Part shown: positions 44,728 to 53,760 of the stretch, piece after piece | Layout of the letters: each line of letters starts with the position of its first letter | Position numbering within the stretch: the stretch's first letter is position 1 | From: Burkholderiales bacterium | GTDB taxonomy: Bacteria > Pseudomonadota > Gammaproteobacteria > Burkholderiales > Nitrosomonadaceae | Length of the DNA: 64,000 bases | NCBI GenBank assembly: GCA_024235795.1 | Contig: JACKLR010000002.1 | Coordinates: 620,001 to 684,000 of the forward strand | Direction of reading: 5' to 3' | Program-made: the position numbers and the translations under genes | The notes under the pieces: model-generated | The model's database searches: none | What the model was told of the DNA's origin: nothing | What the model saw: the letters and a program-made list of their open reading frames with translations, nothing else

Positions 44728-45681
44728 ATGGAATTGATGATAAATGAACTTTCTTGCAATGGACAATTTCCTGATTTTAAGGCATTCAGCGAAGCAATTG
44801 ATCGGTTGATGCTTATGAGAAGTATATGCCGAAAATTTGGTCGAGAATTATACTGCCATCGGAACTTGACTCATGTCCAGGTAACCAGGGAATTAAACAT
44901 GCACCAAGTTGTTCAGTGTTTTGATGTGGATAAAAGAAGAGCACTGATGCAATGGTTCACACGACAAGGTCCATTTTGGGAAGATATACGCGAGCATGAT
45001 TCTGATGATTATATAGAATGCCAAGATGAAATTGTCACTGATACTGCAATTGGTGAAGTGGCCTTTCGCTGTTTTAAAGGTAATGATTCTCAAGTTGTAA
45101 GTTTGACACCATCAAACTGGGAATACTCGCCTCTCCAAATTTACTGGAAACGTACGAGCGAAGAAAGCCTGGAAATAGATGTGCTTAATCATTTCGACAC
45201 TGAATCGCTAGAGAAAAATCTACATTCTTCGGCTGCACTAATTGAATCATGGAGCCAACTGGCCTCTATATGTTTAAGCCGATTCGTTGCAATCACATTT
45301 TCAACAGATACCTTTAAATCGTTATTGGGCTATCCATTTTTACCTGGAGTTGCTCAACGAATAATTGAGCGACTAGAAGTACTTGAGAAACTAAAAAATT
45401 CTGTTGATTCATCCGGTAATAGGACTACAGAGGGCCATAGGCTTTATCAGGAACATTTTACAGGTGACAAAGCCTGGTTTTCAGATTCGTCAGACACAGA
45501 AAAAAGAGATTTTAAATCTGAATTGACTTTTAAACACCCTGGGAAAGATGGAAGTTCACTTTTCTGCACTATGCACGGCAAGATTAAAACCCCACAAATC
45601 CGCATCCATTTCACCCTACCTAGTCAAACAGATCCAGAGCTATATGTTGTTTACATCGGTCCCAAAATAACAAAGCGATAG
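44728..45681 (+). CDS. Unrecognised protein, third gene of the DUF262/ATPase cassette
   Basis: I do not recognise this family. The ATG at 44,728 follows GGGAGAG and gives 317 residues; an upstream ATG at 44,710 overlaps the ATPase stop. The protein is soluble with no signal or membrane helix. Features include QWFTRQGPFWEDIREHD in the first third and a C-terminal block (HRLYQEHFTGDKAWFSDSSD, HGKIKTPQIRIHFTLPS, LYVVYIGPKITKR) that looks like a compact conserved domain. It ends 4 bases before pglZ. Its fixed place after the ATPase suggests it is the effector or specificity subunit. Confidence 0.6.
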   Translation: MELMINELSCNGQFPDFKAFSEAIDRLMLMRSICRKFGRELYCHRNLTHVQVTRELNMHQVVQCFDVDKRRALMQWFTRQGPFWEDIREHDSDDYIECQDEIVTDTAIGEVAFRCFKGNDSQVVSLTPSNWEYSPLQIYWKRTSEESLEIDVLNHFDTESLEKNLHSSAALIESWSQLASICLSRFVAITFSTDTFKSLLGYPFLPGVAQRIIERLEVLEKLKNSVDSSGNRTTEGHRLYQEHFTGDKAWFSDSSDTEKRDFKSELTFKHPGKDGSSLFCTMHGKIKTPQIRIHFTLPSQTDPELYVVYIGPKITKR

Positions 45682-45685
45682 TTTA

Positions 45686-48184
45686 ATGAATGACCGCATA
45701 GCACAGGCCCTAACCAAACTCTTTGACCGGCACCGGATAGTCTTCTGGTACGACGCCAAGCAGGAGTTGCGCGACGACTTTGAGACGTTGTCTTTACCCG
45801 GTGTCGAGAAACTGGAACTGACCAATAACCAGTACGGCGTCAAATACAAAATTCTACGCGAACAGCCGGAGCAGAAATTCTTGCTCTACCGTGAAGGTCC
45901 GCAACCTAACGATCTCGACAATTGGTTACTGGATGTGCAATTGGCACAAGGCGAGTTCCGTACCGATCAAGTGGCTATATGGTTGTCCGAACTGGAACTT
46001 GGTCTTGAGTTCACGAATGTGGTGCAGGCCCATGTGGAATTCTTCCAGGCGATCAAACGCAAGGACGCCCTCAAGAAGCTGCTGCAAGCCGACGACACCG
46101 CCGGACAGATTCGTCTGAAAATGCTGGCAGTATGTACCGGTAGCGAACCGCGCATGGATGCAGTCATGGAAAACCTGCTGCAGGAACTGGCCGATGGTCG
46201 GGACGAGAAGATCAAACTGGTCGATCGATGCAGCCTGGACAGCTTTCTCTGGGAACAGATGACACGCCTTTATGGTTACAATTCCGGAGAACCGGGCATT
46301 CGCGATTTTACCATCGAGCTGTTCAAGTCCTGCTACGCCATGGGCACCGCTGGTCAGGTGAAACTGACCGGCGACGCCCTGGTGTTTCTCAAGCGCTGGA
46401 AGGACAGCCGCCAGTTTGAAGACGGCTTTGAAACGCTCTCGGGTGAATGCGCTGAGGTTCTGGGTATCGAACAGGATCTGGCCAAGCGTGATTTCCGTGA
46501 GTTGATTGAGCTGGATTACTTCCGCCTGATTGATCAGAAGATCATCAGCGACCTGGTGCGAGCGGTAACATCGCGCACGGTGTCCAGCGGTGATGTATCG
46601 CTCTGGGTTCGCCAGCGGCGGCAAGGTCACTGGTATCGCGAATACCAGCATCTCTACGAGGCGGTCGATTATGCGGCCCAGTTTGCCCATGCTCTGGGCG
46701 AAGCCAAACTAACCATGGACAGCCTGGCTGAAGGGGTGCAGCGGTACAGCCGCTTCTGGTATCAGCTGGATCAGCTCTACCGCAAGTTCATCTACCACGT
46801 ACGCATATCGGGTCAGGCATCGCTGATGGGCAGCCTGACCGACCAGGTCGAAAACCTTTACTCCAATAACTACCTGATGAAGCTGGGCGACCGTTTCCAA
46901 ACCTTCGTGGATGCGACTCCAAGATGGGAAGCCTTCCCGGTACGCGCGCAAAAGGGTTTTTTTGAGCACTGGGTACGGCCATTCCTGCGTAAGGATAACA
47001 AGGTCTGCGTGATTATCTCCGATGCCATGCGGTATGAAATCGGCGATGAGTTGTTGAGTCTCATCCGCCAGGAAGATCGTTACAGCGCCGAACTGGAACC
47101 GGCGCTTTCGGTGTTGCCCAGCTATACCCAACTGGGTATGGCGGCATTACTGCCCAACAAGGCGTTGGCGATTGCCGACAATGAAACCGGCACCGTGCTG
47201 GTGGATGGACAAAGCTCCCAGGGCACGGCCAATCGCACAAAAATTCTGCAATCAGCGCTGAATGGAAGGGGACAAGCGATTACAGCCGAAGAATTCATGC
47301 AGCTTAATCGTGATGAAAGCCGTGATCTTCTAAAAGCGAATGACGTGCTGTATGTGTATCACAATCGCATTGATCACACTGGGGATAAAATGCACTCGGA
47401 AGGTCAAACTTTTGAAGCGGCAGAACAAACGTTGAACGATATTGTCTTGCTGATAAAAAAACTAACAGCAGCAAATGCCAGCAACATTTTGGTGACTGCT
47501 GACCACGGGTTTATCTATCAAAATAACGAACTGGATGAAAGTGATTATCTGAGTGTGGATGCTAAAGGCGATAATGTACTTTATCGGGATCGGCGATTTG
47601 TTTTGGGGAAAAATCTGGCAGAATCAAATAGCCTGCACAAGTTCACCCCAGAACAGCTTGATCTTGCCGGTAAGGTGGAAGTCCAGATACCCAAATCGAT
47701 CAACCGCCTGCGTCTGAAGGGTTCCGGTAGTCGGTTTGTGCATGGTGGTGCATCGTTGCAGGAGGTGGTGATCCCGGTACTCAAGATCAACAAGAAGCGC
47801 CAAAGCGATGTGACCGCCGTTGAAGTGGACATCCTGCGTGGAGCCAGTTCAGTGATTACCTCAGGACAGCTGGCGGTGACGATGTATCAGGCAGAGCCGG
47901 TTACGGACAAGATTCAGCCGCGTGTATTAAGAGCTGGTATCTATACTGAGGGAAATGTGCTTATCTCTGACATTCACGATTTGACCTTTGACCTGTGTTC
48001 AGATAATCCCCGGGAGCGGGAGCTGCAGGTACGTTTCGTGCTGACCCGCAAAGCTGACGAAGCCAATGGTCAGGAAGTTGTACTGAAACTTGAGGAGAAA
48101 TATCGGGATACCAGCCATCCCAGGCTATACAAGTCGTTGCGTTATTTGATGCGGCGCTCATTTACCAGCGACTTCGACTTTTAA
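45686..48184 (+). CDS. pglZ: BREX phosphatase-like protein PglZ
   Basis: PglZ is an alkaline-phosphatase-superfamily protein essential for BREX. The 832-residue product has the PglZ domain with the metal-binding segments VCVIISDAMRYEIGDELLSL, then YTQLGMAALLP, YVYHNRIDHTGDKMHSE and ILVTADHGFIY. The N-terminal half is helical and the C-terminus is beta-rich. The start at 45,686 follows shortly after the third cassette gene. The core BREX order resumes here with pglZ-brxL. Confidence 0.95.
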   Translation: MNDRIAQALTKLFDRHRIVFWYDAKQELRDDFETLSLPGVEKLELTNNQYGVKYKILREQPEQKFLLYREGPQPNDLDNWLLDVQLAQGEFRTDQVAIWLSELELGLEFTNVVQAHVEFFQAIKRKDALKKLLQADDTAGQIRLKMLAVCTGSEPRMDAVMENLLQELADGRDEKIKLVDRCSLDSFLWEQMTRLYGYNSGEPGIRDFTIELFKSCYAMGTAGQVKLTGDALVFLKRWKDSRQFEDGFETLSGECAEVLGIEQDLAKRDFRELIELDYFRLIDQKIISDLVRAVTSRTVSSGDVSLWVRQRRQGHWYREYQHLYEAVDYAAQFAHALGEAKLTMDSLAEGVQRYSRFWYQLDQLYRKFIYHVRISGQASLMGSLTDQVENLYSNNYLMKLGDRFQTFVDATPRWEAFPVRAQKGFFEHWVRPFLRKDNKVCVIISDAMRYEIGDELLSLIRQEDRYSAELEPALSVLPSYTQLGMAALLPNKALAIADNETGTVLVDGQSSQGTANRTKILQSALNGRGQAITAEEFMQLNRDESRDLLKANDVLYVYHNRIDHTGDKMHSEGQTFEAAEQTLNDIVLLIKKLTAANASNILVTADHGFIYQNNELDESDYLSVDAKGDNVLYRDRRFVLGKNLAESNSLHKFTPEQLDLAGKVEVQIPKSINRLRLKGSGSRFVHGGASLQEVVIPVLKINKKRQSDVTAVEVDILRGASSVITSGQLAVTMYQAEPVTDKIQPRVLRAGIYTEGNVLISDIHDLTFDLCSDNPRERELQVRFVLTRKADEANGQEVVLKLEEKYRDTSHPRLYKSLRYLMRRSFTSDFDF

Positions 48185-48198
48185 AGGACGAGTGACCG

Positions 48199-50280
48199 AT
48201 GAACGAACTAGACCAGAAAATCAACTTGCACTTCCCGGGGCTTGTTGTCCGTAAAGATCTCGTCAAGACGGTCAAGGGTAACGCCATCGTTCCTTCCTAC
48301 GTGCTGGAATACCTGCTGGGACAGTATTGCGCCACCAATGATGAGGTCACTATTCAGACAGGAATAGAAACTGTTAAAGAAATACTGGCCAAGCATTATG
48401 TACATCGAAATGAAGCGGGCCTCATACGATCTAATATCCGGGAAAAGGGGCGTTATAAGGTCATAGACAAGATCAGTGTTGATTTAAATGCGAATAATGA
48501 CACTTATGAAGCCAGATTCGCCAATCTTGGGATAAAAAACGTCCTTGTCGATTCAGGCACAATTAAAAAACACCCCAAGCTTCTGGTCAGCGGTGTGTGG
48601 TGCATTGCCGACATCGAATACGAATTCGCCGAAGACAGGGGTGCTAGTCCTTGGATCTTGTCAACACTCAAGCCGATCCAGCTATCTCAATTTGATTTCG
48701 ACGGTTATGTTGAGGCCCGCAAGCAATTTACGACCGACGAGTGGACTGACCTGCTTGTTCAAAGCATTGGTTTCAATCCTGAGATGACCGGCAAGCGCAG
48801 CAAACTGATTCAACTGATCCGTTTGATTCCGTTTTGCGAGCGCAATTACAATCTGATCGAGCTTGGCCCCAAGGGAACCGGAAAATCTCATATCTACTCG
48901 GAGTTCTCGCCTCACGGCATTCTGATCTCCGGCGGTGAGGTAACGGTTCCCAAGCTGTTCGTGAGCAACTCTTCTGGAAAAATAGGTTTGGTCGGCTACT
49001 GGGACTGTGTTGCCTTTGACGAGTTTGCCGGAAAGCAGAAACGTGTGGACAAGGCGTTGGTCGACATCATGAAGAACTACATGGCCAACAAATCCTTCTC
49101 GCGAGGTGTCGAGACCCTGGGCGCGGAGGCTTCTATGGTTTTCGTGGGCAATACACAGCACACCGTGCCCTACATGCTAAAGCACTCTGACCTGTTTTGC
49201 GAGTTGCCCGACAAGTTCTACGACTCCGCGTTTCTTGACCGTATCCATTTCTATATCCCGGGTTGGGAAGTCGACATTATCCGTGGCGAGATGTTTTCCA
49301 GTGGTTACGGTTTCGTAGTGGACTACCTGGCCGAGGTGCTTCGTTCGTTGCGTAATCATGATTATTCGGATCGCTACAAGGAACATTTCTCGCTCTCTTC
49401 CGATATCTCAACTCGAGACCGCGACGGGATCAACAAGACTTTCTCCGGTCTGATGAAGATCCTATTTCCACATGGTGGCGCAACCAAGGAAGAGATCGAG
49501 GAACTGCTGAAATTTGCGATTGAAGGCCGCAAGCGCGTCAAAGACCAGTTGATGCGAATTGATTCCACCTACGGCAATGTTCGTTTTGACTATCTTGACG
49601 TTGATGGACAAGCCAAACCTGTCACCACGCTTGAAGAGGAAGAATATCCCAGCTACTACCATAAGACCATCGCTGAAAGTGACGACGGAAAAATTGTAGA
49701 AGATGCGCAACCAGGCTCGCCCCAAGCTCCGGCCGAACCACTGGCAACGACCAAGCCCGTCCTTAAGGAAAAACACCTTACATTCCAGGAGAACCAAAAG
49801 GGCCTCTCATTCGATACGCTGCTTGGTCCTTATATCAAAGGTGCAACCACAATTACGGTTACTGATCCTTATATTCGTCAATTTCACCAGATACGCAATT
49901 TCATGGAATTCCTGGAAACGGTGGTCAAACACAAAGCTCCAGATGAAGAAATTTCCGTGCATCTAGTAACAATGGAAGATGAGTTCAGGAGTGATCAGCA
50001 AAAAGACAACTTCGAGAAGATGAAGGAGTCAGCCAGTTCGGTGGGTGTGAACTTCACCTGGAAGTTTGACAGCACTGGCACTATCCACGCCCGCCACATC
50101 GTGACTAATCACGGCTGGAAAATTTCCCTGGATCGCGGCCTCGACATCTTTCAGCACTACGAGATGAATGATGCCTTTACTTTTGCCAATCGATTGCAGC
50201 AATATCGGCCTTGCAAAGCGTTCGAAGTTACATTTATAAGAAAAAATATGGTTTTGAAGAATGGCGCAAGTAATATATGA
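48199..50280 (+). CDS. brxL: BREX protein BrxL (Lon-like ATPase) with a distinctive C-terminal domain
   Basis: BrxL is a hexameric AAA+ DNA-binding protein of type I BREX, described as Lon-like. The 693-residue product has Walker A in LGPKGTGKSHIYSEFSPHG (residue about 222) and Walker B in DCVAFDEFAGKQ. After a linker (about residues 490-535) the C-terminal 150 residues (ITVTDPYIRQFHQIRNFMEF, GTIHARHIVTNHGWKISLDR, GLDIFQ) resemble the MIT_C/phospholipase-D-like fold known from eukaryotic MITD1. It is the last BREX gene, and kfrB converges on it. Confidence 0.92.
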   Translation: MNELDQKINLHFPGLVVRKDLVKTVKGNAIVPSYVLEYLLGQYCATNDEVTIQTGIETVKEILAKHYVHRNEAGLIRSNIREKGRYKVIDKISVDLNANNDTYEARFANLGIKNVLVDSGTIKKHPKLLVSGVWCIADIEYEFAEDRGASPWILSTLKPIQLSQFDFDGYVEARKQFTTDEWTDLLVQSIGFNPEMTGKRSKLIQLIRLIPFCERNYNLIELGPKGTGKSHIYSEFSPHGILISGGEVTVPKLFVSNSSGKIGLVGYWDCVAFDEFAGKQKRVDKALVDIMKNYMANKSFSRGVETLGAEASMVFVGNTQHTVPYMLKHSDLFCELPDKFYDSAFLDRIHFYIPGWEVDIIRGEMFSSGYGFVVDYLAEVLRSLRNHDYSDRYKEHFSLSSDISTRDRDGINKTFSGLMKILFPHGGATKEEIEELLKFAIEGRKRVKDQLMRIDSTYGNVRFDYLDVDGQAKPVTTLEEEEYPSYYHKTIAESDDGKIVEDAQPGSPQAPAEPLATTKPVLKEKHLTFQENQKGLSFDTLLGPYIKGATTITVTDPYIRQFHQIRNFMEFLETVVKHKAPDEEISVHLVTMEDEFRSDQQKDNFEKMKESASSVGVNFTWKFDSTGTIHARHIVTNHGWKISLDRGLDIFQHYEMNDAFTFANRLQQYRPCKAFEVTFIRKNMVLKNGASNI

Positions 50281-50355
50281 AATTTCAATATATTGTTCAG
50301 TGTAACTCTGCCAATTAAAGCAATCTGATCTTGCCATCATTTTACGATGGTGTAT

Positions 50356-50724
50356 TCATATCTTTAATGTTTTTTTCTTTTTAACTGTATCTACCTGAGC
50401 CAAATACGCTTTCTCCCCATCATATTCAATAACTACATCCTTCCCGGCAACAGGCTTGCTACTCATCGCATTTAATTGATGCACAATAAAATCTTTCTGG
50501 GTTTGTTGGTAAAAAAATTCGTTTTCCTTGTCGATGTATAGAATCTTGCCTTCGTACTGTTTTTTGTCTTCAGGTTTCTGGGCCAGGTAAATATTGTAAA
50601 TGCCGGGTTTGATGCCTTCTTCCGCTTTTTTGATTGTGCCGGTCGTCTCCCATTCATTATTAACCAGTGCTTGAATGATTCTTTGACCGTTCATTACAAT
50701 CATGCGAAGTTTTTGTGTTGTCAT
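50356..50724 (-). CDS. kfrB: KfrB-domain protein (IncP-type plasmid backbone)
   Basis: The 122-residue protein resembles the KfrB domain of IncP plasmids (MIVMNGQRIIQALVNNEWET, IKPGIYNIYLAQ, YEGKILYIDKENEFFYQQ, VVIEYDGEKAYLAQV). KfrB belongs to a set of accessory partition proteins that localise the plasmid. It lies 55 bases downstream of korB on the same strand, so the two are likely co-transcribed. kfrA and kfrC were not found nearby. Confidence 0.75.
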   Translation of the reverse strand: MTTQKLRMIVMNGQRIIQALVNNEWETTGTIKKAEEGIKPGIYNIYLAQKPEDKKQYEGKILYIDKENEFFYQQTQKDFIVHQLNAMSSKPVAGKDVVIEYDGEKAYLAQVDTVKKKKTLKI

Positions 50725-50779
50725 TTTTTATTTTCTGTTCTTTGATTGATTTTGGGGTTTTGAGTGCATGAATCAGTTT

Positions 50780-51856
50780 TTAACCCGCTTCCTGATTGGC
50801 AAGTTCATCAAGGATTTTGAACAGGTCAAAATTTGCCGATCTTTCTGCGCCATATAAAAAGGCAATCAATTGCAATGCGCCACTGCCTTTGGCTGAGAAA
50901 CGTCCGTCTTGCAGTGCGTTGATAGTGTACTGAATCATGTTTGAGCAGTTTCGACCTTCTTCGAAGTAATCCTTGACCTTGGTTGTCAGCAGTTTTTTAT
51001 CATCCCCGGATAACTCACGAATTAAATCTTGCGGCTTACGATTGTCTTTTTTGATCAGGTGATAAATCGAATCGAGCAATGAAACGGGAGCATCCTGCTT
51101 TTTTGTATGTTGATCCGTTGCAGCGTCTGATTTGTCCTCAGTCTGTTGTGACTGCTCATCTGAATCCATGGCGCCTTGCTTCTTTTTCAGTTCCAGGAAC
51201 TTGCTGAAATGTTTCACATCCAGCCGTGATATTTCTTCCGTCGCACTCAAGTTGAGCCAGTTGATAACTTCTTCTTTGTTGGTTTTGTAAAGCCGTGTCA
51301 AGTCATAAATGGCGGTCACATCGGTACAGCGCCCTGACCGGTATATTTCATCAATCGGATCGGGCAAATCGAGTAATGCGGCATGCGTGGTGATATATGG
51401 ATTGGTTTTGCCAAGTTGTCGTGCAACATCAGACCTGGTTTTACCGGCAGCCAGCTGTCGCCCGATAAAATCAGCAATTTCTCTCGATGTCAGATTATCG
51501 CGTTGCAGGTTCTCGATCACCTGATCGGCTTCACTGTAATCGGTATCGATAAATGCCGGAATGGTTTTTAATCCCGCATTGATACTCGCACGATAGCGCC
51601 TGGCGCCATGATTGATGATATAGGTTCCCGGTTTATCCGGATTGGGGCGTACCGATATCGGTGATTTCACACCGCGTAATTTTACGGTTTCCGTCAATTC
51701 GCGCAGTGTATCCTGATTAAATTCCTTTCTCGGTTGATGTATGTCTTCAATAATCAGGTCAATATCGATTTCGGTTGCTCCTGTTGGTGTTGCTGGTTTT
51801 GAAGAAACTGCTGGTGTTGCAATTTTTTTAGCGGTTCCTCTCTTTTTGTCTGCCAT
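50780..51856 (-). CDS. korB: KorB/ParB-type partition protein and repressor
   Basis: KorB of IncP plasmids is both a ParB-like partition protein and a global transcription repressor. The product has the ParB N-terminal domain (IDLIIEDIHQPRKEFNQDTL, GVKSPISVRPNPDKPGTYII, NHGARRYRASI), the HTH region (SREIADFIGRQLAAGKTRSD, VARQLGKTNPYITTHAALLD), a charged linker and a C-terminal helical end. The ATG at 51,856 (MADKKRGT) is preferred; the frame stays open upstream to 51,964. No ParA/IncC gene is present. A KorB-operator-like palindrome lies at 52,185. Confidence 0.82.
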   Translation of the reverse strand: MADKKRGTAKKIATPAVSSKPATPTGATEIDIDLIIEDIHQPRKEFNQDTLRELTETVKLRGVKSPISVRPNPDKPGTYIINHGARRYRASINAGLKTIPAFIDTDYSEADQVIENLQRDNLTSREIADFIGRQLAAGKTRSDVARQLGKTNPYITTHAALLDLPDPIDEIYRSGRCTDVTAIYDLTRLYKTNKEEVINWLNLSATEEISRLDVKHFSKFLELKKKQGAMDSDEQSQQTEDKSDAATDQHTKKQDAPVSLLDSIYHLIKKDNRKPQDLIRELSGDDKKLLTTKVKDYFEEGRNCSNMIQYTINALQDGRFSAKGSGALQLIAFLYGAERSANFDLFKILDELANQEAG

Positions 51857-52222
51857 AGAATGTACGCTTTTATTCTTAGTTCTGATTTTAGTGTGCTGTG
51901 AACGCTTATGATGCACATTCAATCCCTTTGGTGCTGCAGTAAGTACCGTTGGAATCATGTGCAATTGAATAGGTATTGGCTAATCGCTACCGATTGAATT
52001 TCTTGTATAGCGAAATTATATCGTAAAACATTGCCGTTTCCTCCCCTGATAGCATTGTTTAAAAATTCTATGTTCTTGCTAAACTTTTTTCTTTATTTTC
52101 CGGCTATTTTTTTATTGTTCTGTTTTTGGTGTTTGCTGGTTTAAAATAGCAGTAATAAAGCCGTAAAACAATGATAAATGTCACTTAAGCGGCTTAAACC
52201 ACAAAATAAGCACGGTTATTAT
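51857..52222. other. Divergent control region between korB and trbA
   Basis: These 366 bases separate korB (leftward) and trbA (rightward). The upstream extension of the korB frame reaches 51,964, so part may be coding. The rest is strongly AT-rich with T runs near 52,080-52,135. A perfect palindrome resembling a KorB operator lies at 52,185-52,197. No RNA gene or other open frame was recognised. Confidence 0.5.
52185..52197. promoter_or_regulatory. Candidate KorB operator
   Basis: TTAAGCGGCTTAA is a 13-base palindrome around a central G. The IncP KorB operator consensus is TTTAGCSGCTAAA; this site differs at one symmetric position in each arm (11 of 13 match). It lies 25 bases before the trbA ATG and about 330 bases from the korB start, where a KorB site is expected. 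It could control trbA, korB or both. Confidence 0.55.
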
Positions 52223-52611
52223 ATGTATAACTTTATTCTGATCACAAATATTTTGCGTATTCTCGATGAAAAAGGTATGACCAAGTCGGAGCTGGCCAAG
52301 AAAGCAGGCGTATCGATTGCCTTCTTCACTGATCTTACCAATGACAAAGCCAACCCGTCACTCAGAATTATCGAGGCGATTGCGAAGCATTGGAAACGCC
52401 ACTTCCGATGCTGCTTGATAGTTCCGATTTGGAACTTGCCGATCTTGAAGTGCTCGCCAAACGGAAACCCGGCAAACTGCCCAAAGGCTTTGTCTGGAAA
52501 GGTGGCGTGTTAAGTGAATATGAGGCGTACCAGGTTGATCAGTGGGATAAAAAGAATCGTGCGTTTCTGACCAAAGAAGCCAAAAAGAACAGAACAAAGT
52601 CAAAGCAATAA
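52223..52611 (+). pseudogene. trbA: TrbA-type repressor gene with a frameshift
   Basis: TrbA represses transfer genes in IncP plasmids. The first part, from ATG 52,223, reads YNFILITNILRILDEKGMTK, then SELAKKAGVSIAFFTDLTND and KANPSLRIIEAIAK: a classic XRE HTH matching TrbA. At about 52,386 the frame breaks, and the next frame continues METPLPMLLDSSDLELADLE and on to WKGGVLSEYEAYQVDQWD before TAA at 52,611. One extra G in AAGCATTGG would restore ALETPLPMLL. Either the gene is mutated or there is a sequencing error. Confidence 0.8.
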
Positions 52612-52673
52612 TTCAAGCACAAATAAAAGTCAAAACTAAAAATCAGGAAATAACAAAAAAATTTAAAAAAGCC

Positions 52674-52702
52674 TTGCACGAATTATAATTTCGTTATATT
52701 GT
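52674..52702 (+). promoter_or_regulatory. Candidate sigma-70 promoter of the trb operon
   Basis: TTGCAC at 52,674-52,679 is followed after 17 bases by TATTGT at 52,697-52,702; an overlapping TATATT lies at 52,695-52,700. The near-palindrome CGAATTATAATTTCG sits between the hexamers, where a repressor would block polymerase. The site is about 30 bases before the trbB start in an AT-rich gap after trbA. It is assigned by eye. Confidence 0.4.
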
Positions 52703-52732
52703 TATATTAAATCTGTACCGAATGGTGTGAAT

Positions 52733-53740
52733 ATGACAATGCAAAACACATCAGTATCACCGTTACCCGATCCTCAAGCTGCACCGACGTCGACTATGTC
52801 AGCGATGTCGGTCAGGGAACGCGCTAAACGCAAGCTTGAACGCGATGCCCGTGAAATCGTATCTGCCCTGCAAGATCCGGATACGGTGGAAATCATGGTC
52901 AATGCCGACGGACGTATCTGGCAGGAGAAGCTCGGTCAAAAGATCACCTGTATCGGCAACCTTCAGGCTGCACAGGCTGAAGCGGTTATCAAAACCGTTG
53001 CCGGATATCACGGCAAAGAAGTCACTCGATACAATCCGATTATCGAAGGCGAGTTTCCACTCGACAATTCCCGCTTTGCCGGACAACTGCCACCGGTAGT
53101 TACCTCCCCGACTTTCGCTATCCGTAAAAAAGCGGTTGCCATTTTTACACTCGATCAATATGTCGAAAACGGTGTACTGTCACCCAGACACTGCAACGTC
53201 ATTAAGAAAGCCGTGCATGAGCACCGCAATATCCTGGTAATCGGCGGTACCGGTTCCGGCAAGACAACACTGATCAATGCCATTATCTTCGAGATGGTAC
53301 TCAACGATCCGGATGAACGCATTTTTATTCTGGAAGACACAGGTGAGATTCAATGCGCCGCACAGAATTTTGTGCAGTATCACACAACCCTTGATGTCGA
53401 CATGACGCAGTTACTCAAAACCACACTACGTATGCGCCCCGACCGCATACTGGTCGGTGAAGTCAGAGGGCCGGAAGCACTTGACCTGTTGGATGCCTGG
53501 AATACCGGCCATGAAGGTGGCGCCGCTACCTTGCATGCGAATGATGCGTTATCCGGACTGACACGCCTGGAATCGCTTATTTCACGTAATAACCATGCAC
53601 CGACTGAAATCAAACCGCTGATTGCTGAGGCGGTCGATGTGGTGATTCATATTGCACGCACAAAGCATGGCAGACAAGTGCACGAAATACTTGAAGTCTA
53701 CGGTTTTAAACGTGGTAATTATCAGACCCGGCGATTGTAA
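52733..53740 (+). CDS. trbB: Conjugal transfer ATPase TrbB (VirB11 type)
   Basis: TrbB is the hexameric secretion ATPase of the IncP mating-pair-formation system. The ATG at 52,733 gives 335 residues; a GTG two codons earlier is possible. Walker A is GGTGSGKTTLINAI, the Asp box is RIFILEDTGEIQCAA, Walker B is LRMRPDRILVGEVRGPEALD, and the His box is GHEGGAATLHANDA. It is the first of twelve trb genes in the canonical order trbB-C-D-E-F-G-H-I-J-K-L-M. Confidence 0.95.
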   Translation: MTMQNTSVSPLPDPQAAPTSTMSAMSVRERAKRKLERDAREIVSALQDPDTVEIMVNADGRIWQEKLGQKITCIGNLQAAQAEAVIKTVAGYHGKEVTRYNPIIEGEFPLDNSRFAGQLPPVVTSPTFAIRKKAVAIFTLDQYVENGVLSPRHCNVIKKAVHEHRNILVIGGTGSGKTTLINAIIFEMVLNDPDERIFILEDTGEIQCAAQNFVQYHTTLDVDMTQLLKTTLRMRPDRILVGEVRGPEALDLLDAWNTGHEGGAATLHANDALSGLTRLESLISRNNHAPTEIKPLIAEAVDVVIHIARTKHGRQVHEILEVYGFKRGNYQTRRL

Positions 53741-53760
53741 TACTGTTTGAGGAGTTAATC

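Noticed and set aside
45926..46690. 254-codon minus-strand frame inside pglZ
   Set aside because: Fully covered by pglZ with its recognised domain; no start signal or family match.
50334..50350. CCATC/GATGG hairpin between brxL and kfrB as a bidirectional terminator
   Set aside because: The 5-base stem is weak and the flanking T runs are too short to be convincing.
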